This document shows, piece by piece, positions 42,617 through 51,346 of a DNA stretch of 64,000 nucleotides; position 1 is the stretch's first letter; every line of letters begins with the position of its first letter. The position numbers and the translations under genes are program-made. Origin of the DNA: Pseudomonas chlororaphis. GTDB taxonomy: Bacteria > Pseudomonadota > Gammaproteobacteria > Pseudomonadales > Pseudomonadaceae. The DNA is taken from positions 62,001 through 126,000 of the forward strand of contig NZ_JSFK01000031.1 in NCBI RefSeq assembly GCF_000783395.1, in the 5' to 3' direction. The notes beneath the pieces are model-generated. The model was not told where the DNA came from and searched no databases. It was given only the letters and a program-made list of their open reading frames with translations.

Positions 42617-43045
42617 ATGATCTGTAAAGCTTTTACCTACAAGGCAATGGCGTGGCTCTCGGCGACGCTCATCATGATTTCAGGAGAAACCAGCATGGCA
42701 AGCAGCCTCAGACTCGAAGAACCCTCGGCGTTTGCCGGTCACTGGCAGGCAACTTTGTCGACTCAAGGCGAAGATCCAAAAGCGCAAAAGCAGCAGGACA
42801 AGCCTTCGAACACTTGCCTCTTGGATCTGGCTAAAAACCAAACCCTGGGCCAAGGCGCCGACTGCCTGGGGGCCTGGCTTGAAGCAACCCCGATCGGCTG
42901 GTTTCCCGACCCTGACGGCCTGTCGATCACCGGCAAGGAAGGTTCAAGAATCCAGTTTTTCAGTCGACAACGTGACGGGTTTTATCAGACTACTTTGAAG
43001 TCAGGTCTGGTGATTACCCTTGAACGCGCGGCGCAACAACCTTGA
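42617..43045 (+). CDS. inh: alkaline protease inhibitor (Inh/AprI)
   Basis: 142 residues with an N-terminal secretion signal (about 1-28, MAWLSATLIMISGETSMASS). The mature domain begins SLRLEEPSAFAGHW, the N-terminal trunk that enters the protease active site in this family, and contains two cysteines (TCLLDL and ADCLGAW) for the conserved disulfide. It is a periplasmic tight-binding inhibitor of AprA. The start could also be the internal ATG at 42647, which leaves a shorter signal. Its place between aprA and aprD is standard for the operon. Confidence 0.92.
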   Translation: MICKAFTYKAMAWLSATLIMISGETSMASSLRLEEPSAFAGHWQATLSTQGEDPKAQKQQDKPSNTCLLDLAKNQTLGQGADCLGAWLEATPIGWFPDPDGLSITGKEGSRIQFFSRQRDGFYQTTLKSGLVITLERAAQQP

Positions 43046-43248
43046 TTAATCAGGACGCGACAATCTTTTAATATAAAGCGCCACGCTCTGGTTATAAGAA
43101 GCGCGGACGGACAACTGCACCGCAATTAATTAAGCAAGTTGTTATGAAAGTGTAAGCGGGTACTTGCAAGTCATCTTTCGCAGGTAAGCGGAACATTAAT
43201 TGAAGCCTCGCCCAAGTGCGGCGGGACCCATCATTTCAGGAAGAATCG

Positions 43249-45024
43249 ATGAAGATGGCGAAGGCCCCAGCCACCGCTCCCTTATTCAAGGCATTGGCTG
43301 ACTATAAAAGTATTCTGATCAGCGTCGGCTGCTTTACCGCACTGATTAACGTGCTGATGCTGGTGCCCTCCATCTACATGCTCCAGGTCTATGACCGGGT
43401 GCTGTCGTCGCAGAACGAAACGACCCTGGCGATGCTCTCGCTGATGGTGGTCGGCTTCTTCGCCTTTATTGGCCTGCTGGAAGTGGTGCGCAGCTTTATC
43501 GTGATCCGCATCGGCAGCCAGTTGGAGCGCCGCTTCAACCTGCGCGTTTACCAAGCGGCGTTCGAACGCAACCTGTTCAAGGGTGAGGGCAACGCCGGGC
43601 AGTCGCTGGGCGATCTGACGCACATTCGCCAATTCGTCACCGGCCCGGCGCTGTTTGCGTTCTTCGATGCGCCGTGGTTCCCGGTCTATCTGTTCGTGAT
43701 CTACCTGTTCAACGTCTGGCTCGGCGTACTCGCCACGGCGGGCGCATTGCTGCTGATCGGCCTGGCGTGCCTGAACGAATACATGACTAAAAAGCCGCTG
43801 GGCGAAGCCGCCGGTTATTCGCAACAGTCCAGCCAGTTGGCCACCAGCCACTTGCACAACGCCGAAACCATTCAGGCGATGGGCATGCTCGGTTCCCTGC
43901 GCAAGCGCTGGTTCCAGGTGCACTCGCGCTTCCTCGGCCTGCAAAACCAGGCGAGTGACACCGGTGCGGTGATCAGTTCTGTGAGTAAAACCCTGCGCCT
44001 GTGCCTGCAATCGTTGGTGTTGGGGCTGGGTGCTTTGCTGGTGATCAAGGGCGACATGACCGCCGGGATGATGATCGCCGGTTCGATTCTGATGGGGCGT
44101 GTACTGAGCCCGATCGATCAGTTGATTGCCGTGTGGAAGCAGTGGAGCGGGGCGAAACTGGCTTACCGCCGTCTCGATGCATTGCTGCAAGCGTTCCCGC
44201 CCAGCGACGACGCCATGGCGCTGCCGGCGCCGAAAGGCCAGATTACCTTCGAACAAGTCAGCGCCGGCCCTCCGGGGCAACGTGCGGCGACCCTGCAAAT
44301 AGTCAGTTTCAATCTGAATGCCGGCGAAGTGCTCGGCGTGCTCGGTGCTTCCGGTTCCGGTAAATCGACCCTGGCCCGGGTGCTGGTCGGTGTGTGGCCG
44401 ACCCTCGGCGGCACCGTGCGTCTTGATGGCGCGGATATTCATCGCTGGAACCGCGACCAGCTCGGCCCCTACATCGGTTATCTACCGCAAGACATCGAAC
44501 TGTTCAGCGGCAGCATCGCCGAGAACATTGCCCGTTTCAGCGAGGCCGATCCGCAGAAAGTCGTTGCCGCCGCGCAACAGGCCGGTGTGCACGAAATGAT
44601 CCTGCGTCTGCCGCAAGGCTACGACACGCAACTGGGCGAGGATGGCAGTGGCTTGTCCGGCGGCCAAAAGCAGCGCGTGGCATTGGCGCGGTCGATGTAC
44701 GGCACGCCGAGTCTGGTGGTGCTGGACGAACCGAATTCCAACCTCGACACCGTCGGTGAAGCCGCTCTGGCCAGCGCCATCGCCGCGCTCAAAGCGCAAG
44801 GCACCACGGTGGTGCTGGTGACGCACCGTTCTTCCGTGCTGGCCCAGGCCGACAAGCTGCTGGTCCTCAATGACGGGCGTCTGCAAGCCTTCGGCCAGAG
44901 TCAGGATGTGCTCAAAGCGCTTTCCGGCCAGCAAGAACAGCAACGGGAAAAACCTGCACCGGCACCGGGCGGGCTCGGCATGAGCCGACAGTATCAGCCC
45001 TCGACAAGGAATTCGGGTGTATGA
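43249..45024 (+). CDS. aprD: type I secretion ABC transporter (inner membrane permease-ATPase)
   Basis: 591 residues from MKMAKAPAT, with AGGAAG just before it; an upstream GTG at 43216 lacks a site. The transmembrane domain (about 1-310, 6 helices) is joined to an ABC ATPase: Walker A GASGSGKST (K372), Q-loop YLPQDIELF, signature LSGGQKQR from 469 and Walker B LVVLDEP. PrtD/AprD family. With AprE and AprF it exports AprA and, as known in related strains, the RTX lipases encoded further down. It overlaps aprE by 4 nt. Confidence 0.96.
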   Translation: MKMAKAPATAPLFKALADYKSILISVGCFTALINVLMLVPSIYMLQVYDRVLSSQNETTLAMLSLMVVGFFAFIGLLEVVRSFIVIRIGSQLERRFNLRVYQAAFERNLFKGEGNAGQSLGDLTHIRQFVTGPALFAFFDAPWFPVYLFVIYLFNVWLGVLATAGALLLIGLACLNEYMTKKPLGEAAGYSQQSSQLATSHLHNAETIQAMGMLGSLRKRWFQVHSRFLGLQNQASDTGAVISSVSKTLRLCLQSLVLGLGALLVIKGDMTAGMMIAGSILMGRVLSPIDQLIAVWKQWSGAKLAYRRLDALLQAFPPSDDAMALPAPKGQITFEQVSAGPPGQRAATLQIVSFNLNAGEVLGVLGASGSGKSTLARVLVGVWPTLGGTVRLDGADIHRWNRDQLGPYIGYLPQDIELFSGSIAENIARFSEADPQKVVAAAQQAGVHEMILRLPQGYDTQLGEDGSGLSGGQKQRVALARSMYGTPSLVVLDEPNSNLDTVGEAALASAIAALKAQGTTVVLVTHRSSVLAQADKLLVLNDGRLQAFGQSQDVLKALSGQQEQQREKPAPAPGGLGMSRQYQPSTRNSGV

Positions 45025-46370
45025 GCAGCGCAAGCATGAACACTGAAAACGAAGCGACAATGGAACACGCCTACATCACTGAACGCCCGGAGCGCGATGC
45101 GAAGTTTTTCGCGCGCATGGGCTGGATTCTGGCGATCGTCGGCGCCGGCAGCTTCTTCACCTGGGCGGCGTTGGCGCCGCTGGATCAAGGTATTCCGGTG
45201 CAAGGCACGGTCGTCGTGTCGGGCAAACGCAAAGCCGTGCAGTCGATGAGCAGCGGCGTGGTCAGCCGGATTCTGGTGCGCGAAGGCGAGATCGTGAAGC
45301 AGGGCCAACCGCTGTTCCGCCTCGATCAGACGCAAGTTGCCGCTGATGTGCAGTCGCTGCAAGCGCAGTACCGCATGGCTTGGGCCAGCCTTGCGCGCTG
45401 GCAGGCCGAGCGCGACAACCTCAAGCAAGTGACCTTTCCCGCCGAGCTGAGCAATGACCCGGATCCGCGTCTGGCACTGGTGCTGGAAGGTCAACGGCAA
45501 CTGTTCAGCAGCCGTCGCGAGGCGTACTACCGCGAACAGGCCGGATTGCGTGCGAGCATCGAAGGCGCCACCGCGCAACTGGCCGGCATGCGCCGCGCCC
45601 GTACCGATCTGAATGCCCAGGCCGACTCGCTGCAGCAACAGTTGAGCAACCTGCAACCGCTGGCTGACAACGGCTACATCCCGCGCAACCGTTTGATGGA
45701 ATACCAGCGTCAACTGTCGCAGGTGCAGCAGCAACTGGCGGAAAACACCGGTGAAAGCGGCCGGGTCGAGCAGGGCATCCTCGAGTCGCGCCTGAAGCTG
45801 CAACAGCACGGCGAGGAATACCAGAAGGAAGTCCGCACGCAACTGGCCGATGCGCAGTTGAAGAGCGTGACCCTGTCGGAGCAACTGACTTCCGCCGGTT
45901 TCGACCTGCAACACAGCGAAATCATCGCCACCGCTGACGGTGTGGCAGTCAACCTCGGCGTGCACACCGAAGGCGCTGTGGTGCGTCAGGGTGAAACCCT
46001 GTTGGAAATTGTTCCGCAAGGCACCCGGCTGGAAGTGGAAGGGCACTTGCCGATCAACCTGATCGACAAGGTTGGCGCGCATTTGCCGGTGGACATTCTG
46101 TTTACCGCGTTCAACCAGAGCAAAACTCCGCGCGTTCCGGGTGAAGTCAGCCTGATTTCCGCCGACCAGATGGTCGATGAAAAAACCGGCGTGCCGTACT
46201 ACGTGCTGCGCAGCAGCGTCAGCGATCAGGCCATGGAAAAACTCAACGGTCTGGTGATCAAGCCCGGCATGCCGGCAGAAATGTTCGTGCGCACCGGCGA
46301 ACGTTCACTCCTCAATTATCTGTTCAAACCGCTGCTCGACCGGGCCGGCTCCGCGTTGACCGAGGAATAA
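45021..46370 (+). CDS. aprE: type I secretion membrane fusion protein
   Basis: 449 residues of the HlyD/PrtE family. One N-terminal membrane helix (about 36-55, GWILAIVGAGSFFTWAALAPL) precedes the periplasmic part with a lipoyl half-motif (VVVSGKRKAVQSMSSGVVSRILVREGE). A long coiled-coil hairpin (about 110-290) and the beta-barrel end (GTRLEVEGHLPINLIDKVGAHLPVDI) follow. It bridges AprD and AprF. It starts in the aprD stop (ATGA) and ends 2 nt before aprF. Confidence 0.95.
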   Translation: MSSASMNTENEATMEHAYITERPERDAKFFARMGWILAIVGAGSFFTWAALAPLDQGIPVQGTVVVSGKRKAVQSMSSGVVSRILVREGEIVKQGQPLFRLDQTQVAADVQSLQAQYRMAWASLARWQAERDNLKQVTFPAELSNDPDPRLALVLEGQRQLFSSRREAYYREQAGLRASIEGATAQLAGMRRARTDLNAQADSLQQQLSNLQPLADNGYIPRNRLMEYQRQLSQVQQQLAENTGESGRVEQGILESRLKLQQHGEEYQKEVRTQLADAQLKSVTLSEQLTSAGFDLQHSEIIATADGVAVNLGVHTEGAVVRQGETLLEIVPQGTRLEVEGHLPINLIDKVGAHLPVDILFTAFNQSKTPRVPGEVSLISADQMVDEKTGVPYYVLRSSVSDQAMEKLNGLVIKPGMPAEMFVRTGERSLLNYLFKPLLDRAGSALTEE

Positions 46371-46372
46371 GG

Positions 46373-47743
46373 ATGTTCGGCTGTATGAATAAGCTTTCCA
46401 TGCTCGGCGCGGCAATGATGCTGCTCGCGAGTCACTCAGCAGTAGCGGCCATGGGGCCGTTCGAAATCTACGAACAGGCGTTGCGCAATGACCCGGTGTT
46501 CCTCGGCGCGATCAAGGAACGTGATGCGGGCCTGGAAAACCGGGCGATTGGCCGCGCCGGCCTGTTGCCGCGCATTGGTTACACCTACAACAAGGGCCGT
46601 AACTCGTCGAAAGCTACGTCTCTCGATGAGCGCGCGCGTAATCGTACCGATGACCGCAATTACAGCAGTTACGGCTCGGCCCTGACCCTGCAACAACCGC
46701 TGCTCGACTACGAGGCTTATGCCGCGTATCGCAAAGGTGTCGCGCAGTCGTTGTTCGCTGACGAAAACTTTCGCGGCAAGAGTCAGGAGTTGCTGGTTCG
46801 CGTGCTGGACAACTACACCAAGGCGTTGTTTGCGCAGGATCAGATCGACATCGCTCAGGCGAAAAAGAAGGCCTACGAGCAGCAGTTCCAGCAGAACGAA
46901 CACATGTTCAAGCAGGGCGAGGGCACGCGCACCGACATTCTCGAGGCTGAGTCGCGCTATGAACTGGCGACCGCCGAGGAGATCGAGGCGCGTAATGAGC
47001 AGGACGCCGCGTTGCGTGAGCTGGGTGCACTGGTCGGCACTCCGGCGGTGGATATTGGTGATCTGGCGCCGCTGGACCAGAATTTCCAGACCTTCGCGCT
47101 GATGCCGGCCAATTACGACACCTGGCACGAAATGGCGGTGAGCAATAACCCGAATCTGGCTTCGCAACGCCAGGCCGTGGAAGTTGCGCGTTATGAGGTG
47201 GAGCGCAATCGCGCCGGGCATCTGCCGAAAATCAATGCCTACGCCTCGATGCGCCAGAACGAATCGGAAAGCGGCAACACCTACAACCAGCGCTACGAAA
47301 CCAACACCATTGGTTTTGAAGTGAGCGTGCCGTTGTATGCCGGTGGCGGGGTGTCGGCCTCCACGCGTCAGGCCAGTCGCACGATGGAACAGGCGGAGTA
47401 CGAGCTGGATGGCAAGACGCGTGAAACGCTGATCGAACTGCGGCGGCAGTTCAGCGCTTGCCTGTCCGGGGTGAGCAAACTGCGCGCTTATCAGAAGGCG
47501 TTGAGCTCGGCGGAAGCGCTGGTGGTGTCGACCAAGCAGAGCATTCTCGGTGGTGAGCGGACCAACCTCGACGCGTTGAACGCCGAGCAGCAACTGTTTA
47601 CCACCCGCCGCGATCTGGCGCAGGCGCGGTACGACTATCTGATGGCCTGGACCAAGTTGCATTACTACGCCGGTACCTTGAACGAGCAGGATCTGGCGCG
47701 GGTGGATGAGGCTTTTGTGGTCGCTCACCAGCCCTCACCCTAA
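46373..47743 (+). CDS. aprF: type I secretion outer membrane protein (TolC-like)
   Basis: 456 residues with a signal peptide (MNKLSMLGAAMMLLASHSAVAA; the start may be the second ATG at 46385). Two repeated OEP domains follow with the usual helical periplasmic stretches (YTKALFAQDQIDIAQAKKKAYEQQFQQNEHMFKQGEGTRTDI-type region at about 140-190) and the family's GVSKLRAYQKALSSAEALV near the C-terminus. Outer membrane channel of the AprDEF exporter. It follows aprE after GAGGAATAAGG. Confidence 0.95.
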   Translation: MFGCMNKLSMLGAAMMLLASHSAVAAMGPFEIYEQALRNDPVFLGAIKERDAGLENRAIGRAGLLPRIGYTYNKGRNSSKATSLDERARNRTDDRNYSSYGSALTLQQPLLDYEAYAAYRKGVAQSLFADENFRGKSQELLVRVLDNYTKALFAQDQIDIAQAKKKAYEQQFQQNEHMFKQGEGTRTDILEAESRYELATAEEIEARNEQDAALRELGALVGTPAVDIGDLAPLDQNFQTFALMPANYDTWHEMAVSNNPNLASQRQAVEVARYEVERNRAGHLPKINAYASMRQNESESGNTYNQRYETNTIGFEVSVPLYAGGGVSASTRQASRTMEQAEYELDGKTRETLIELRRQFSACLSGVSKLRAYQKALSSAEALVVSTKQSILGGERTNLDALNAEQQLFTTRRDLAQARYDYLMAWTKLHYYAGTLNEQDLARVDEAFVVAHQPSP

Positions 47744-47826
47744 CCCTCCCGAAACGTCGGACCGCCCAAAGGGAGAGGGGACCGATCCGGGGATATTGCA
47801 GAAGTACACCGACCTGACCGAGCACC

Positions 47827-48240
47827 ACCGAATCCAACATCGACCCGGTTTTCCAGGTCGATGCATGACGCAAGACCCCGCGGTCAGCTCCCTCTCCCTC
47901 AGGGAGAGGGCAGGGGTGAGGGAATGGGCTTTACCGAATCCACAATCGACGCATTTTTCCAGGTCGATGAATGACGCAAGACCCCTCGGTCAGCTCCCTC
48001 TCCCTCAGGGAGAGGGCTGGGGTGAGGGAATGGGCTTTACCGAATCCACAATCGACGCATTTTTCCAGGTCGATGCATGACGCAAGACCCCTCGGTCAGC
48101 CCCCTCTCCCTCAGGGAGAGGGCTGGGGTGAGGGAAATGCTCTACCGAATCCACAATCGACGCGGTTTTCCAGGTCGATGAATGACGCAAGACCCCTCGG
48201 TCAGCTCCCTCTCCTGGGGGAGAGGGCTGGGGTGAGGGGA
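47827..48240. repeat. tandem array of four ~106-bp units carrying REP-like hairpins
   Basis: Units begin ACCGAATCC at 47827, 47933, 48039 and 48144, giving periods of 106, 106 and 105. Each has an ATCGAC...CAGGTCGATG segment, GACGCAAGACCCC, then CCCTCTCCCTCAGGGAGAGGG, a self-complementary hairpin, and GGGGTGAGGG. The last unit has a shortened hairpin (CTCCTGGGGGAG). It lies between aprF and the first autotransporter protease gene, so it may tune polarity within the operon. Not a CRISPR: units are near-identical throughout with no spacers. Confidence 0.88.
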
Positions 48241-48293
48241 ACAGGCAACACCGCAGATGACCCTGCATAAAACAATAAAAGTGAGTGGTGAAC

Positions 48294-51245
48294 ATGGAAG
48301 TAAGTATCAAGCCGATTTCGGTTGGCACCCTGCTGCTTGTGATTTCTGCAACCCAGGCCCAGGCGCAATACCTCGAAACCGGCCAACCCGGCGATGCCGC
48401 CAGTTGGCGCAGCGCCGAATTCCTCCGCGACTGGGGCTTGAGCCGAATGCAAACCGAGCAAGCCTATGCCGCCGGCATCACCGGCCAAGGCGTGAAAATC
48501 GGTGCCCTCGACTCCGGTTTCGATGCCGCCCACCCGGAATTCGCCACTGACCGTTACCACCCGGTGCTGGCCAGCGGCAGCTACATCGACGGCGCACTGT
48601 TCAACGTCGATGGCACTATTAACCCCAACAACGACTCCCACGGCACCCACGTGGTCGGCACGATGGGCGCCTCACGTGATGGCAGTGGCATGCACGGCGT
48701 GGCGTACAACGCACAAATCTACGTCGGCAACACCAACAAGAACGACAGCTTCCTGTTTGGCCCCAATCCCGATCCACGCTATTTCAAAGCGGTCTATGAC
48801 GCCCTCGCGGATGCCGGCGTGCGCGCGATCAACAACAGCTGGGGCAGCCAGCCGCCGGATGTCAGCTACCGCACCCTGGCCGATCTGCACGCCGCGTACG
48901 CCCAGCACTGGAACAAAGGCACCTGGCTCGACGCGGCAGCGGAGGTGTCCCGACGCGGTGTGATCAACGTGTTCAGCGCCGGCAACAGCGGCTATCCGAA
49001 TGCCAGTGTGCGTTCGGCGTTGCCGTACTTTCAGCCGGACCTTGAAGGTCACTGGCTGGCGGTGTCGGGCCTCGATCAGAGCAATCAGCAGAAGTACAAC
49101 CAGTGCGGTCTCGCCAAATACTGGTGCATCACCACGCCGGGGGCGAAGATCGACAGCACCATTCCCGGTGGTGATTACGCGATCAAGTCCGGCACCTCGA
49201 TGTCGGCGCCCCATGCAACCGGGGCACTGGCGCTGGTGATGGAGCGCTACCCGTACATGAACAATCAGCAGGCGCTCGAAGTGCTGCTGACCACCGCGAC
49301 GCAACTGGATGGCTCGGTCACCGATGCCCCAATCGAACGGGTCGGTTGGGGCGTGGCCAATCTGAACCGGGCGATGCGCGGGCCGGGGCAGTTGCTCGGT
49401 GCGTTTGACGCCAGCCTTGCGGCAGGGCAGCGCGATGTCTGGAGCAATGACATCTCCGACAAGGCGCTGATTCAACGCCAAAGTGAAGACCTCGCCGAGC
49501 ACACAGCCTGGCAGCAAACCCTGCAAGACAAAGGCTGGCAAAACGGCGTTGCTGCCGACGCCAGTCAGCAGGATCAGACCGATTACGCAGTCGGCAGCGC
49601 CCGTGACGCAGCGGCGGCAAGCCGGGTGTATCAAGGCAGCCTGATCAAATCCGGTGGCGGGCAGTTGATCCTCACCGGCGCAAACACTTATCGCGGTGCG
49701 ACCACGGTCAATGGCGGCTTGCTCACGGTCAACGGTTCGCTGACTTCTGCCGTGACGGTCAACGACAGCGGCACCCTCGGCGGTTCCGGGCGAATCGCCG
49801 CGCTGCTCGTCAACAGCGGCGCTCGCGTAGCGCCGGGCAACTCCATCGGCACCTTGAACGTGGCCGGTGATGTGACCTTCGCGCCGGGTTCGACCTACGC
49901 CGTCGAGTTGTCGCCGACCAGCAGCGACCGCATCGTTGCCGGCGGCACCGCCAACATCAGCGGCGCCACCGTCAGCCTGTCGCTGGAAAACAGCCCGACG
50001 CTGCTCAGCACCACCGAAGCGCAAAGCCTGCTCGGTCGCCAGTACGACATCCTGCAAGCGGCCGGTGGCATTCAGGGCCAGTTTGGCGCGGTATTGCCGA
50101 ATTACCTGTTTATCGGCGGCAGCCTCGACTACGCCGCCAACACTATTCAACTGAACGTCGAACGTAACGCGACAACCTTCGCCAGCGTCGGTCAGACACC
50201 GAATCAACGCTCGGTGGCGGCTGCCATCGAAGGCCTGGGCGCCGGCAATTCGGTGTACGAAAGCCTGTTGCGCTCACCTGATGCGGGTTCCGCGCAACAA
50301 GCCTTCCAGCAACTGAGTGGCGAAATCTACCCGGCGTTGAGTTCGATGCTGATCAATGACAGCCGCCAATTGCGCGATGCGGTGGGCGAGCGTCTGCACG
50401 ACACCAACGCCGCACAAAGCAACGGCTGGATCAAAGCCCTCGGGGCTTGGGGCAAGACCGATTCAAGCCATGACACGGCCGGCTATAACACTTCGATCGG
50501 CGGTCTGCTGGCTGGTGTCGACGGCGCGCTGGACGAGCAGACCCGCATCGGTCTGGTCACCGGTTACAGCGATAGCTCATTGAGCATGGGCTCGGGCACG
50601 CATTCCTCGGCCAAGGTCGACAGCTATCACCTGGGCGCATACGCCGGTCATGCAATCGGCGCCTGGCGCTTGAGTACCGGCGCGGCCTACAGCTGGCATC
50701 GCGCCGATGTGAAGCGCGATCTGCAATACGGCGACGTCAGTGGCAAACAGAAAGCCAAGGTCGATGCGGCAACCACGCAAGTGTTCGGTGAGGCGGCTTA
50801 CCGCTTGCACCTGCAACCGCTGGCGCTGGAGCCATTCGCCAATCTGGCCTATGTGCACCTGGACACCGAAGGTCTGACCGAGAAGGGCGATGCTGCCGCG
50901 CTGAAAAGCTCGGGCGATCAACGTGACGCCGTGCTGAGCACCCTCGGCGTGCGGGCGATCAAGACCTTCAATCTTTCGCCTGCGCAATCACTCGACGTCA
51001 GCGGCCACCTCGGCTGGCAGCACAGCCTCAGCGACATCGATTCCGAACAGCACCTGCGCTTTGCCAGCGGCGGCACACCTTACGCGGTGGAGAGTTCGGC
51101 GCTGGTGCGCGATGCCGCGCTGGTTGGCGTGCAGGCCAGCCTCGCGTTGAGCAAAGCCGTGCGCGTCAACCTTGATTACAACGGACAACTGGCCAGTCGC
51201 GAGAAAAGCCACGGCGTCGGGCTGAGCCTGAACTGGCAGTTCTAA
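48294..51245 (+). CDS. prtA: autotransporter subtilisin-type serine protease (PrtA/PspA-like)
   Basis: 983 residues from the ATG at 48294; a GTG at 48285 is in frame. The signal peptide ends near QAQAQ. The S8 peptidase domain has D73 (LDSGFDAAHPEF), H116 (NDSHGTHVVG) and S302 (GTSMSAPHATG). After about residue 440 there is an autotransporter-associated beta-strand repeat (GGGQLILTGANTYRGATTVNGG) and a linker with GNSIGTLNVAGDV. The C-terminal beta-barrel (about 700-983) ends in NWQF, the outer-membrane signature ending. It needs no AprDEF. The place after aprF and before a paralogue and lipases matches the apr-lip operon of P. fluorescens. Confidence 0.93.
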   Translation: MEVSIKPISVGTLLLVISATQAQAQYLETGQPGDAASWRSAEFLRDWGLSRMQTEQAYAAGITGQGVKIGALDSGFDAAHPEFATDRYHPVLASGSYIDGALFNVDGTINPNNDSHGTHVVGTMGASRDGSGMHGVAYNAQIYVGNTNKNDSFLFGPNPDPRYFKAVYDALADAGVRAINNSWGSQPPDVSYRTLADLHAAYAQHWNKGTWLDAAAEVSRRGVINVFSAGNSGYPNASVRSALPYFQPDLEGHWLAVSGLDQSNQQKYNQCGLAKYWCITTPGAKIDSTIPGGDYAIKSGTSMSAPHATGALALVMERYPYMNNQQALEVLLTTATQLDGSVTDAPIERVGWGVANLNRAMRGPGQLLGAFDASLAAGQRDVWSNDISDKALIQRQSEDLAEHTAWQQTLQDKGWQNGVAADASQQDQTDYAVGSARDAAAASRVYQGSLIKSGGGQLILTGANTYRGATTVNGGLLTVNGSLTSAVTVNDSGTLGGSGRIAALLVNSGARVAPGNSIGTLNVAGDVTFAPGSTYAVELSPTSSDRIVAGGTANISGATVSLSLENSPTLLSTTEAQSLLGRQYDILQAAGGIQGQFGAVLPNYLFIGGSLDYAANTIQLNVERNATTFASVGQTPNQRSVAAAIEGLGAGNSVYESLLRSPDAGSAQQAFQQLSGEIYPALSSMLINDSRQLRDAVGERLHDTNAAQSNGWIKALGAWGKTDSSHDTAGYNTSIGGLLAGVDGALDEQTRIGLVTGYSDSSLSMGSGTHSSAKVDSYHLGAYAGHAIGAWRLSTGAAYSWHRADVKRDLQYGDVSGKQKAKVDAATTQVFGEAAYRLHLQPLALEPFANLAYVHLDTEGLTEKGDAAALKSSGDQRDAVLSTLGVRAIKTFNLSPAQSLDVSGHLGWQHSLSDIDSEQHLRFASGGTPYAVESSALVRDAALVGVQASLALSKAVRVNLDYNGQLASREKSHGVGLSLNWQF

Positions 51246-51257
51246 CCGCTGTGCTCC

Positions 51258-51288
51258 GATCGTTCCCACGCGGAGCGTGGGAACGATC
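51258..51288. repeat. short inverted repeat of the CGTTCCCACGC type
   Basis: GATCGTTCCCACGC, 3 nt, and GCGTGGGAACGATC form a perfect 14-bp stem between the two autotransporter genes. The same element occurs again at 58857-58966. It is a common Pseudomonas REP type. Confidence 0.85.
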
Positions 51289-51346
51289 ATCGCCCTCAGT
51301 GGCAACGATCAGGATTTTTCGCAACATCACTAAGGAAGGTCGCTGG

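Noticed and set aside
47827..48240. CRISPR array
   Set aside because: Units are about 106 bp and nearly identical throughout, with no short repeat/unique spacer alternation and no cas genes nearby.
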